This document shows, piece after piece, positions 1 through 8,094 of a DNA stretch of 64,000 nucleotides. Positions within the stretch are counted from its first letter, which is position 1. Every line of letters starts with the position of its first letter. The notes under the pieces are model-generated. The model was given only the letters and a program-made list of their open reading frames with translations, did not search any database and was not told the DNA's origin. Position numbers and translations under genes: made by a program. The DNA comes from M3007 sp031398055 (GTDB lineage: Bacteria; Bacteroidota; Bacteroidia; Chitinophagales; Saprospiraceae), in the NCBI GenBank assembly GCA_031398055.1, contig JANNMS010000119.1:53681-117680 (forward strand). Direction: 5' to 3'.

Positions 1-1453
1 AATCGCCAACTTGATTGGAGGTGAAAAACCTCCAAAAGTGTTTATTTACTTGTGTATTTTCTATCGTAAATCCATCGGCAGTAGCCGTATTCCCATGTGC
101 TACATGAAATTCTGATGTCGGAGTTGCGATACCCACTGCCAATTTCCCATTGACATTTATAATATTGGATAAGAAATCACCATAAATAAGAGGTTTGTCT
201 CCACTGTTATTATCAATATAAAGTTTATTATCACCTTTTTCATATCGGCCAGCATTGTATCCCAAAAAAACATTATTACTGCCTTCGCTGCTTGCTCCGG
301 CCGCTGTTCCGACAAACACGTTATTGCTGCCAGAAGCATTAGATACACCGCCAGTTGTATTTCCAATAAAAACATTAAATTGACCTGTTGTCATGTGCGC
401 GCCCGTTTCTGTTCCGATAAATGTATTGTATCCTCCTGTTTGCATTTTTGTGCCGCTATTCATTCCAACAAATACATTTTCATGGGCGATATTATTCAAT
501 TTGCCAGCACCACGACCAAGGAAAGTATTACGTGAACCTTTTGAATTATTACTACCTGCTAAATTGCCTAAAACTGTGTTGAATAAACCCTGAGTAGAAT
601 CTTGGTTTATAACATTTTTTTGACCCGCACCTGCTCCAATAAATGTATTTGAGCCGGGGTCGAACGTCTCCATCATCAAGGTCTTTGTATTATTTACTCT
701 GAATATAACCACGTTTGTATCTTGAATATAAAACCGAACCTTATCTTCATTAGCAATTTTTTCTACTTGCACTCTTGTATTTCCATCAGTATCTTTAATT
801 AAACTGCCCACTAAACCGCCGCCGCCAGAATATGGAATAACAACTTTATTTCCATTAGAAATGCTTAATTCTTGGGAAGTTGGATTGAAAGATAAAGTTT
901 GATTTTCATTATTTGGGTCAGCATCCGCATCATCTATCGCTGGTAATATGATTTTGTTTCCTTTTGAAATCTCCAATTCCTGCGTGCTATTATCGTAAGT
1001 TAAATTTTGAATTTCATTCGTTGGGTCAGCATCTGCATCATCGTTATTTCCTGTTTTTTCAGCATAAAGTGCATAAGGAACTGATAAAATTTGGCTTGTT
1101 CCCATAGTAACGAAGTTATTACCACCAGCAACGTCCATTTCTGTTTTGATAAAATAAGGGCCAGCCGCCCAATTTATATCATTCAATGTTGTTCCCAAAA
1201 CCACTTGGCCTTGCCCAATAGAGACATTTAACAAGCCTAAATCAGATGAAACAGCACTATGCGTTTCTGAATACACTTCTGTGCCTGAAACTGAACCTTT
1301 AAGCAAGGAAATTTTTAGTTTTACATTATGATTGGCAAGAGGTTGATTAATGGAGTTTCTTGCAACAGCCTGATACTTAAAAGATGCAGGTGATTGTGCA
1401 GAAATCATTGAAACAAAAAAGAGAGCAATAAGAAGAGCGGATAAAATTTTCAT
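1..1453 (-). CDS. Secreted beta-roll repeat protein (3' end missing)
   Basis: The start codon is at 1451-1453 and the frame stays open to the window edge, so at least 484 residues are seen and the C-terminus is missing. Residues 1-20 form a signal peptide ending in MISA before QSPASF. The N-terminal part resembles the SFKYQAVARN...VPYALYAEK region common in secreted Bacteroidota fibre-like proteins. Two near-identical units follow, each starting with DDADADP (about residues 140-210). Between about 265 and 400 there is a run of short repeats of the form NTFIGxxAG, at least six copies 20-25 residues apart, like the head repeats of trimeric adhesins. The last visible part (about 430-484) resembles the stalk before an endosialidase-type chaperone or sorting tail in such proteins. 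The role is probably cell-surface; the substrate is unknown. Confidence 0.85.
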   Translation of the reverse strand, partial: MKILSALLIALFFVSMISAQSPASFKYQAVARNSINQPLANHNVKLKISLLKGSVSGTEVYSETHSAVSSDLGLLNVSIGQGQVVLGTTLNDINWAAGPYFIKTEMDVAGGNNFVTMGTSQILSVPYALYAEKTGNNDDADADPTNEIQNLTYDNSTQELEISKGNKIILPAIDDADADPNNENQTLSFNPTSQELSISNGNKVVIPYSGGGGLVGSLIKDTDGNTRVQVEKIANEDKVRFYIQDTNVVIFRVNNTKTLMMETFDPGSNTFIGAGAGQKNVINQDSTQGLFNTVLGNLAGSNNSKGSRNTFLGRGAGKLNNIAHENVFVGMNSGTKMQTGGYNTFIGTETGAHMTTGQFNVFIGNTTGGVSNASGSNNVFVGTAAGASSEGSNNVFLGYNAGRYEKGDNKLYIDNNSGDKPLIYGDFLSNIINVNGKLAVGIATPTSEFHVAHGNTATADGFTIENTQVNKHFWRFFTSNQVGD

Positions 1454-1476
1454 ATTCTTGATTGATTGATTATTGA

Positions 1477-1956
1477 TTAATTTGTGGATTTTATGATTTT
1501 GTGGATAGAAACTACGGATTGGTTTTTGTCAAATATATTAATAAAATAAGTGCCGAAATTTAGTTGTCCAACATCTAATTGAACTTTATCAGCCTCAATT
1601 TTACCTGTTGCTAAAACTTTGCCGAGCGCGTCCGTCAATTGATAATTCGAAACCAGCGGACTAATGTTTTCTATAAAAACAAATTGGTTTGCAGGGTTTG
1701 GATAGATTTTAAAGTTCGAATTGGTTTGGGTAAAAACGGGGACAATTGTTAAGTAAATTTGCTGAAAACCTTGTGTCAACTTTAATGTATCTGCCGAAAA
1801 AGTTTCAACAGAAATTTCGCCGAGTGTCCATGATAATTCTCCGGCTTGTGCATTTTTATAAATATCCCCGCCATTGGCCAATGTTTCGCGAACGATGGTT
1901 TGTCCTTCCATTTTTAACATGGATAAGAAAACAATAAAAAAGAGTAAGTTTTTCAT
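1477..1956 (-). CDS. Small secreted protein with T9SS C-terminal sorting domain
   Basis: A protein of 159 residues. Residues 1-19 (MKNLLFFIVFLSMLKMEGQ) are a signal peptide. About residues 80-159 form a type-A Por secretion (T9SS) sorting domain, seen in FKIYPNPANQFVFIE, the middle motif ALGKVLATGKI, and a C-terminus rich in short beta strands. Only about 60 residues remain for the mature domain (ETLANGGDIYKNAQ...TQGFQQIY), a module found before the sorting domain in many secreted Bacteroidota proteins; no catalytic motif is visible. It ends 23 bases before the start of the next protein downstream and begins one base after the polytopic membrane gene ends, so it could be co-transcribed with the polysaccharide locus. 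Its role in that locus is not known. Confidence 0.85.
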   Translation of the reverse strand: MKNLLFFIVFLSMLKMEGQTIVRETLANGGDIYKNAQAGELSWTLGEISVETFSADTLKLTQGFQQIYLTIVPVFTQTNSNFKIYPNPANQFVFIENISPLVSNYQLTDALGKVLATGKIEADKVQLDVGQLNFGTYFINIFDKNQSVVSIHKIIKSTN

Positions 1957-1957
1957 A

Positions 1958-3601
1958 TCAATTTATGGTACTGATTTTATAAAGTTTATTTTCAAAAAGT
2001 GGATTGCAAGGAATCGAATCGCACAAATTTATGCCCGGTTTGCGTTTTTGACTATCAATAATTAGCAATTTTCTATCTTTTAGATTCGCATCTATTTTTC
2101 CATTTAAAAATAGGTCATCAATCATTTTTCGTTTTTCAGCAATAAAAGGTGTTGTTACTTCATGTGAAACCAAAGAACGCATTGGGGTGTATACCATCGC
2201 CCAGTAACTAATCATTTCATCATCACTAACTATTAAATAATCGTTCTTCCCTTCTTTGTTTAACACATCTAACACTTCTTTTTGTTGTTTAAACAACTGC
2301 AAACCGCCAGAACCGCGATAATTATCTATTGAAAAATAAGTAAAGAAACTAAGGTTGTCTGATAAAAACAAAATGCAAATCAACGTCGTCAGGATGCCCG
2401 AAGTCATTCTTGAAAACTTGCTATTTAAGTTGTCAAATAATTTTATTAAAACTCCTGCACTTAATAAAAACAAAGAAAGATAGACATAACCCTTTTCAAA
2501 ATGTAGAGGCTGTTGCGGCTTGAATGCAAATTCATGATTTGCCAGTAAAAATACTATCGCAAACATCAAAAACAAAAAACGATTGAATGATTTTTTAAAT
2601 ATTGGTACAATTAATTTGGGTTGTCTAAACAGCCAACAAACCATAATCGTTATCAAAAAATAACCGGGCACAAAATTTATAGCATCGTACATAAAATTTG
2701 TGCCGCCCTCTTCGGCTGAGTTTACCCAATGTGTAGAAATTATATCGCGATGTTCTGCATTTCTATTTAAATAGGCAAGATAGTAGCCGATATGATAAAC
2801 TAAAATTGCAGACAACCCGCCAATAAATTTCAGGCTAACTTCTTTATTTTTAAAATAAAACCGTTCAAGAAATGAATAGGTTAATAGTATTGCAAGATAA
2901 GTAAATCCAGTATGTGGAGAAGAAAGGGACAATATTAAAGTTAAAACCAAGACCCAATTCCAATTCTTTTTATACACCAAATAAATAATTCCAACTGCCA
3001 ATGCATGATAATAGGCTTCTGTTGGATAAATTAAATTTCTGCCAAAATTCAAACCCCACCAACCTTTGTCTGGGTCAAAAACAAACATCTTCAATACCCC
3101 TTCTTTAAGACTTTTTTTCGTTAAAAAACTATACAAAAACCCTGAAATAGATAGAATTCCACCGCCCCAAACCAATAGAATAAAAGTCAATTTTTTAGAA
3201 ACCGTTTCCAATCCGTACATGGATTTAAACAGTTTTATCAACGTGAAAATACAAACTGTCCCGGCTAAAATTCCAAAAATATCAAACACAATTCCCGGCG
3301 GTAAACCCGTCAATGTCCATACAATTCCAAGAAAAAGTATATGAATTTGGAAATAAATAGCCTCGTTATTGAAATTATCGGACATCGGCAACGGATAAAA
3401 AAGACTCCATTTGCCCCGGTCAAAATACTCCCGCGCCAATGCCATATAATACGGTGAATCGCGTTTGCCCAAAAAACCCGTGGGAATTAAATTCGGGTCG
3501 TTGTATGATTGGAGATAGTGCCCAATATAAAGCATAAATAAAGGAGCAAGTAATAAAAATGCCGCCAACCAATATTTCCAATTTGAATTAACCTGTTTCA
3601 C
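1958..3601 (-). CDS. Polytopic membrane protein, GT-C-like glycosyltransferase candidate
   Basis: 547 residues with a hydrophobic segment at about 12-28 and then around ten more up to about residue 430, followed by a soluble tail of about 110 residues. The first extracytoplasmic loop is acidic and contains KRDSPYYMALAREYFD. The layout (one early TM helix, an acidic first loop, many helices, then a C-terminal soluble domain) is that of GT-C glycosyltransferases, which use polyprenyl-phosphate sugars, but no family signature is certain. A Wzy-type polymerase is the main alternative, since no other Wzy candidate lies in the locus. The gene is last in the long minus-strand locus, overlaps the upstream SDR gene by four bases (ATGA), and so is probably translationally coupled to it. 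The multi-pass character is visible; the GT-C assignment is an inference. Confidence 0.75.
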   Translation of the reverse strand: MKQVNSNWKYWLAAFLLLAPLFMLYIGHYLQSYNDPNLIPTGFLGKRDSPYYMALAREYFDRGKWSLFYPLPMSDNFNNEAIYFQIHILFLGIVWTLTGLPPGIVFDIFGILAGTVCIFTLIKLFKSMYGLETVSKKLTFILLVWGGGILSISGFLYSFLTKKSLKEGVLKMFVFDPDKGWWGLNFGRNLIYPTEAYYHALAVGIIYLVYKKNWNWVLVLTLILSLSSPHTGFTYLAILLTYSFLERFYFKNKEVSLKFIGGLSAILVYHIGYYLAYLNRNAEHRDIISTHWVNSAEEGGTNFMYDAINFVPGYFLITIMVCWLFRQPKLIVPIFKKSFNRFLFLMFAIVFLLANHEFAFKPQQPLHFEKGYVYLSLFLLSAGVLIKLFDNLNSKFSRMTSGILTTLICILFLSDNLSFFTYFSIDNYRGSGGLQLFKQQKEVLDVLNKEGKNDYLIVSDDEMISYWAMVYTPMRSLVSHEVTTPFIAEKRKMIDDLFLNGKIDANLKDRKLLIIDSQKRKPGINLCDSIPCNPLFENKLYKISTIN

Positions 3602-4620
3602 GATAGTTTTTTCAATATTTTTAAAACACCTTCTTTCACTGCTTTTCGGTGCGCCGAGGCATTTTCATTGTTGGTTTGTTTGGAATAATTGGTCAAAAAC
3701 CAATCGTAACTTTCTTTAAACATCATTTCATTGCTGTATTTTGGCTTCCAACCCAAATCAATCAAGGGTTTTGTATCAAAATAAAAAGCCTTGTGGTAAG
3801 TCAGATAATGCCACGGAGCAAGCGGCGACAATCCCAATTTATCCAAAAATTGCAAAGTCCCAATCGTTGGGCCAATCGGCAGGCCTTTTACACGACTTTT
3901 TGTGCCTGCATATTTTATCAAACTTTCAAGGTCGGCACGAAGCGTATTGAAAAACGGAGTGCCAACATTATAAACGCCCGGTTGGTTTTTTTCCAAAGCC
4001 AACATATACAAATCCATCAAATCGTGTGCATGAACGAATTGAAACAAAATATTACCGTCACCAATCACATAAATATTGGCACTGTCTTTTATCCAATCAA
4101 ACAGGATTTGAAAAATACCAAGTCGTCCTTCGCCCAAAATCGTGCGCGGGCGAATAACAATCAAATCAACCCCATTCGCCTCGCAAATTTTCCGCACCCT
4201 GACTTCGCCTTCTAACTTTGCTTTCCCGTATATTTCTATTGGATGAATTTGCGATATCTCCGTAATCGGGCACTCCGGCAAACCATATAAAGCCGAAGAA
4301 CTCATGTGAACAAAAGATTTTACACCTGCTTTTGCGGCTTCCTCCGCGGCAATTTCAGAGCCGAGGACATTTACTTCCCAAAATTTATCGCCAGATTTTG
4401 TCAAAGGGACGAGCGCAACATTGTGGTGTACAACTTTCACGCCTTGCATCGCTTTCGCAACCGCATCTCTATCTCGGATATCAGCATTGATAAATTCTGC
4501 TTCTTTTGGCCTGTCCGGGCTATCCCAAATGTCCAAAACCTTTACTTTTTCGCCTTTTTCAACCAATCTTTTGACAATCAAATTGCCCAAAAATCCTGAG
4601 CCGCCTGTAACTAAATGCAT
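3598..4620 (-). CDS. NAD-dependent epimerase/dehydratase (extended SDR)
   Basis: 340 residues, normal length for an extended short-chain dehydrogenase. The Rossmann nucleotide-binding motif TGGSGFLG is at residues 5-12, the acidic NADI position near 46-48, the catalytic Ser region MSSSALYG at about 106-113, and the YGKAK active-site motif with Tyr131 and Lys135. Such enzymes epimerise, dehydrate or reduce nucleotide sugars or, in related families, lipid-linked sugars or sterols. The substrate cannot be read from the sequence. It overlaps the GT-C-like gene by four bases and sits in the same run as a UbiA-type phosphoribosyltransferase and a GMC oxidoreductase, so a role in converting a polyprenyl-phosphate sugar is possible. 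A palindrome lies in the 81-base gap upstream. Confidence 0.85.
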   Translation of the reverse strand: MHLVTGGSGFLGNLIVKRLVEKGEKVKVLDIWDSPDRPKEAEFINADIRDRDAVAKAMQGVKVVHHNVALVPLTKSGDKFWEVNVLGSEIAAEEAAKAGVKSFVHMSSSALYGLPECPITEISQIHPIEIYGKAKLEGEVRVRKICEANGVDLIVIRPRTILGEGRLGIFQILFDWIKDSANIYVIGDGNILFQFVHAHDLMDLYMLALEKNQPGVYNVGTPFFNTLRADLESLIKYAGTKSRVKGLPIGPTIGTLQFLDKLGLSPLAPWHYLTYHKAFYFDTKPLIDLGWKPKYSNEMMFKESYDWFLTNYSKQTNNENASAHRKAVKEGVLKILKKLS

Positions 4621-4661
4621 ATTTTTATTAGTGATTAGAGTTTAATTTTTAGAGGTGACAA

Positions 4662-4694
4662 AGATTTCGGAAATTTGAAAAATTTCCGAAATCT
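4662..4694. repeat. Perfect intergenic palindrome, family A
   Basis: Two 15-base arms (AGATTTCGGAAATTT at 4662-4676 and its exact reverse complement at 4680-4694) around a GAA loop, in the gap between the DUF218-like gene and the SDR gene. The outer bases AGATTT...AAATCTGG match those of the palindrome at 37109-37141, while the inner bases differ. It lacks a clear U-tract and lies inside an apparent operon, so it may be an mRNA-processing or stability hairpin or a mobile palindromic repeat rather than a strong terminator. Confidence 0.75.
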
Positions 4695-4701
4695 GGCTTG
4701 T

Positions 4702-5247
4702 TCAATAAATCAATTTGTCGCGCCAAAAGGCTAAAAACTCGTAAATTTTATGAAGCCATCTATAATTATAGTAAAATAAACGGCGCACTATTTTTTCATC
4801 TTTCGCACAATCTGGGTAGTCAACTTCAATTACTTTTTCAATTAAAAAAAATGCTTTTTCAAAAGCCAAAACCGCCCGCCGCGCATGAATTTTTCCAACA
4901 ACTAAAATGATTGGTATTTCGTCATCAATTTCATTGTCCAAAAAAAAAGTGTGCGTCATCACGGCATTCATGTAAGTATCGACATAGTTTTTTTGCCAAA
5001 TTTCGTCGGTCGGAATAACCGAAACATCCACTTTTGGATAGTTTTTCTTTAAAAATTCACCGCCCAAAGCCTGTTCTGTTTTTTCAAAACCAAAATGATT
5101 GGCCGGCGCGAGATAGATTGTCTGATTGGGTTTCCAAATTTCCGCTGCCTTTTCCAAAACCGCCCGATAGACAAAACTTGGATAAATTTTATTATCAATT
5201 ACAGAAATTCCATCCGGCACAACAACTATCGGATTCAACAAAATCAA
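4702..5247 (-). CDS. DUF218/YdcF-like protein
   Basis: 181 residues. The start (ILLNPIVVVPDGIS), the central DTYMNAVMTHTFF and the later IILVVGKIHARRAVLAFEKAF resemble the DUF218 (YdcF/SanA/ElyC) layout, in which a conserved ENA/T-type segment is followed by a hydrophobic strand, then H-x-x-RA. There is no signal peptide or N-terminal membrane helix, so it is probably cytoplasmic, unlike ElyC or SanA. The biochemical role of DUF218 proteins is poorly known; links to envelope and undecaprenyl carrier metabolism are reported for ElyC. The four-base overlap with the upstream SDR gene and its position between two SDR genes suggest a role in the same lipid-linked sugar steps. The family call is moderate because the match is by motif only. 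Confidence 0.6.
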   Translation of the reverse strand: MILLNPIVVVPDGISVIDNKIYPSFVYRAVLEKAAEIWKPNQTIYLAPANHFGFEKTEQALGGEFLKKNYPKVDVSVIPTDEIWQKNYVDTYMNAVMTHTFFLDNEIDDEIPIILVVGKIHARRAVLAFEKAFFLIEKVIEVDYPDCAKDEKIVRRLFYYNYRWLHKIYEFLAFWRDKLIY

Positions 5248-6302
5248 ATCAATTTTTTGTATTCATCATTGAAATACAAGGCATCTTTCACACCTTTATA
5301 TAAATCAACTTTGGGCGAATAACCCAATTCACGTTCTGCTTTTGAAATATCGCAAGCAATGTTTTTATTGAGTTCAGAAAGCACATGGATTTTCTGATGA
5401 TAGATACCCAATGATTGCAGTGTGGCGTCTATTTTTTCAGCAATTTGACCAACAAAAAATGGCAAATGTGTCTTGTTTTCTTTGGGTTTTATGCCAAATT
5501 CTTTATCCAAAACTTCACTAATTGTGTGAACCATTGATTTCATCGAATAAGCCGTTTTATCGGCAATCCAATAGATTTCACCGCGCGATTTTGGGTTTGT
5601 TGCAGCCAATAAAATGCCTTGTGTTATGTTTTTTACATTGGCTTTTGACCTTAAATTTTCGCCATCGCCGACAAATGGAAACTTACCATCTTTAATCATT
5701 TTATAAAAAACAGTCTGTCTGTCCGGTTGATTTTCACCATAAAACCACGGTGGCCGGATAATCGTGATATTGTTTTTTGCCATTTTATTTTTCAAATACA
5801 ACTCCATCTCCATTTTCGATTTTCCGTAATTCATGTAAGGATTGTACGGCGCATTTTCATCGAACAAATGGTGGTTATTTGGATTGCAACCGAGCGGCGA
5901 ATTGCTCGAAATTATCACCATTTTTTTCACGCCCGCAGCCTCCGCAGCCTCGACCAAATTCTTCGTTCCTTCCACATTTATCCGATAAAAATCCTTGATA
6001 GATTTTGGATGGATGATGCCCGCGATGTGTATAAAAAGCCCATTTTTGAATGGCGAGTCGAAAAATTTTCGGCAACTTTCGGCATCGGTCACGTCTCCCG
6101 AAGTCATCTCAATTTTTGAAAAAAGCGGCTCTTTTTTGGCGGCTTCCAACTCCCCTGCGAGGGTCATCGCACGCACGGAATAATCGCCCGGTTTGAAATT
6201 TTCTAGCACGTCCGCGTCGCCGACCGACAGGGTTTTGCAGAGTTGCCGACCCAGCCAGCCGGTCGCGCCGGTCACGAAAATTTTGTCAAAATCAAAGTTC
6301 AT
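5244..6302 (-). CDS. NAD-dependent epimerase/dehydratase (extended SDR)
   Basis: 352 residues with TGATGWLG at 11-18 for dinucleotide binding, an acidic residue after SGD at about 70, the Ser region IISSNSPLG at about 130-138 and the catalytic MNYGKSK (Tyr159, Lys163). The length and the C-terminal substrate domain fit extended SDR enzymes of the sugar or 3-beta-hydroxysteroid dehydrogenase kind. It overlaps the GMC oxidoreductase by 11 bases and the DUF218-like gene by four, so the three are tightly coupled. Next to a UbiA-type phosphoribosyltransferase, an oxidase plus SDR reductase pair recalls the DprE1/DprE2 epimerisation of decaprenyl-phosphoryl ribose, although the oxidase here is of a different family. 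The 5'-half is more GC-rich than its 3' part. Confidence 0.85.
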   Translation of the reverse strand: MNFDFDKIFVTGATGWLGRQLCKTLSVGDADVLENFKPGDYSVRAMTLAGELEAAKKEPLFSKIEMTSGDVTDAESCRKFFDSPFKNGLFIHIAGIIHPKSIKDFYRINVEGTKNLVEAAEAAGVKKMVIISSNSPLGCNPNNHHLFDENAPYNPYMNYGKSKMEMELYLKNKMAKNNITIIRPPWFYGENQPDRQTVFYKMIKDGKFPFVGDGENLRSKANVKNITQGILLAATNPKSRGEIYWIADKTAYSMKSMVHTISEVLDKEFGIKPKENKTHLPFFVGQIAEKIDATLQSLGIYHQKIHVLSELNKNIACDISKAERELGYSPKVDLYKGVKDALYFNDEYKKLI

Positions 6303-7740
6303 TCTTGATATTTTTTTTCAAAAATTTTAAAGTATTCATCATCGAAAACGCCATCAAACTGCCCTGCGGGTTCACCGACGGCGAAGTGCAAAGTGCGGAG
6401 CCGTCCACGACAAAAAGATTTTTCACGTCCCACATTTCGCCGTCGTTGTTGACCGGCGCGGCGGATTTTGAGCCGCCCATCGGCACGGAGCAAAAAAGGT
6501 GGATGGTCATCAAATTGAGCATTTTCATGGACAATTTGTCCAATTCATCCACTTTTTTGTAGTTTTTTAGGGTCAATGGTTTCGAAACCGAGGGAAAAAG
6601 TTCCACCGCGCCCGCCTCAAAAAGCAAGCGGGTGAGCAAACGATAACCGCGCCGCAAGTTATTTTGGTCGCGTTTTGTCATCGAAAAACGGACGAGCGGC
6701 GACCGAAAAAACGGCAGCAAATTCACTTTTCCCAGACCTTCCGGGCAAATCATGATGTAGTAATTGGCGATTTTTTGCCATTCGTCGGCGCGCTGCAAAT
6801 TTTGCGAATCGTTGAGCGCAAGGCCGATGTAAGCCTTCGAACTGATACTGCAACCGAACGAAATTTCTGGTGAAAATTGCTTGACTTGGTGCACCGGAAC
6901 ACCCATGTTTGAGGTGTTGATTTCCTCTTCGAACCGCGCCGAAAACTTGAAAGTTGGGTGCAAACTCAGCGTCTGACCGACCCGCCGCGAGATGCCACTT
7001 TTCAACAAAAGCGTTGGTGTACCGGTCGCCCCGGCGGCCAAAAAAAGGTATTCGCACTGAAAATTTGCGGCAGTTTTTTGACCTGCATTTTCACCATTTT
7101 CTGTCTCGCAAAAAACCTCAAATCCTGCCGAAGTTTTTTGAAAACGTTGAACGGAAGTTCGCGTTTTCAGGGTTCCGCCAGCCTTCAAAAAACGTGGAAT
7201 GAATGTCTCAGTCATGGATTGTTTTGTGCCGCCATCGGCCTCCGATTGGCCTTCATATTTATACCAGCGCGGAATTTCGCGGGCGTCCCAACCCAATTTA
7301 TCCGCGCCAATTTTTAATTTCATGGATGCTTTTGGCGGCGTGCCGGGCATATAACTGATGTTGATATCCTTTTCTATCGTGTTATAAGTTTTTTCTAAAA
7401 AACTATGGTCGATAGATAATCCGTGTTGATTTATCCATTTATCCAAAACCGTTTCTGGCAAACGATGGTACAAACCACTGTTCACTTCACTGCCGCCGCC
7501 CACGCACGAACCTTCCACATAAGTTATCGGCGGGTTGCCAAAAGCAGGCGTAATTCCACCGTTCTTATATTTTTTGTTCATTTCTGTGGAAGAAAATAAG
7601 GGGATTTCGTTCATTTGAAAATTGCCGCCTGATTCAATCATTAAAACGTTCAATCCGCGTTCGGCCAATAAAGTCGCACAAACCGCGCCGCCGGGGCCAG
7701 AACCGATAACTATTGCTTTATATTTTGTATTGAAATTCAA
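6292..7740 (-). CDS. GMC family FAD-dependent oxidoreductase
   Basis: 482 residues, at the short end for GMC enzymes. The FAD-binding GSGPGGAVCATLLAERG is at 13-29 and the acidic end of the second strand (MIESGG) follows. The GMC signature region appears as GSCVGGGSEVNSG (about residues 79-91), and the C-terminal FAD and active-site region as IHLFCSVPMGG...NLFVVDGSALCTSPSVNPQGS, giving a His and an Asn where the catalytic pair lies in GMC enzymes. These enzymes oxidise alcohols. Here it lies between a UbiA-type phosphoribosyltransferase with a small membrane protein and an SDR, so a polyprenyl-phosphate sugar hydroxyl is a plausible substrate. That is inference; sterol or polyol oxidation cannot be excluded. 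Confidence 0.88.
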   Translation of the reverse strand: MNFNTKYKAIVIGSGPGGAVCATLLAERGLNVLMIESGGNFQMNEIPLFSSTEMNKKYKNGGITPAFGNPPITYVEGSCVGGGSEVNSGLYHRLPETVLDKWINQHGLSIDHSFLEKTYNTIEKDINISYMPGTPPKASMKLKIGADKLGWDAREIPRWYKYEGQSEADGGTKQSMTETFIPRFLKAGGTLKTRTSVQRFQKTSAGFEVFCETENGENAGQKTAANFQCEYLFLAAGATGTPTLLLKSGISRRVGQTLSLHPTFKFSARFEEEINTSNMGVPVHQVKQFSPEISFGCSISSKAYIGLALNDSQNLQRADEWQKIANYYIMICPEGLGKVNLLPFFRSPLVRFSMTKRDQNNLRRGYRLLTRLLFEAGAVELFPSVSKPLTLKNYKKVDELDKLSMKMLNLMTIHLFCSVPMGGSKSAAPVNNDGEMWDVKNLFVVDGSALCTSPSVNPQGSLMAFSMMNTLKFLKKNIKNEL

Positions 7741-7746
7741 TGTAAA

Positions 7747-8094
7747 TTAGGCTGTTTTCAATTCGTCGGTTTCCAATTCTAATGTCTTTAAAATTATCAA
7801 AGAACTATAAAATCTGTACAAATTGGATAGAATTGGAAATTTTACCCGTCCGAAAAGGTTGAAATAACTACGTTTTGATTTCTCGGATAAATTGGCAAAC
7901 GTGCGGAGATTGAAAAATAAGAACAGATAATTGGCTACAATCGTCATCATCATTATCCCAAATCTCAAAAAATCAGGCATCACCGAAACTTGCGATTTTA
8001 CAAATTCTTGAACCTGTTGAATGTATTTTTCTTTTCCGGCCATTTTCAAAGTGTCAGCCACAATTGAATTTACAATTGAAAAATAGAGGTTCAT
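7747..8094 (-). CDS. Small unknown membrane protein next to UbiA
   Basis: 115 residues with no recognised family. A strongly hydrophobic segment, IMMMTIVANYLFLFFNL, at about residues 47-63 suggests one membrane helix; the rest is basic and aromatic (SEKSKRSYFNLFGRVKFPIL). It begins directly at the end of the UbiA gene (start 8092-8094, UbiA stop 8095-8097) and ends six bases before the GMC start, so it is almost surely co-expressed with both. It may be an accessory or anchoring subunit for the soluble GMC enzyme, by analogy with small subunits of membrane dehydrogenases, but nothing in the sequence proves this. Confidence 0.7.
   Translation of the reverse strand: MNLYFSIVNSIVADTLKMAGKEKYIQQVQEFVKSQVSVMPDFLRFGIMMMTIVANYLFLFFNLRTFANLSEKSKRSYFNLFGRVKFPILSNLYRFYSSLIILKTLELETDELKTA

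Noticed and set aside
1954..3601. Calling the 547-residue membrane protein a definite Wzy polymerase
   Set aside because: The topology alone does not distinguish Wzy from GT-C proteins; no Wzy motif was visible.
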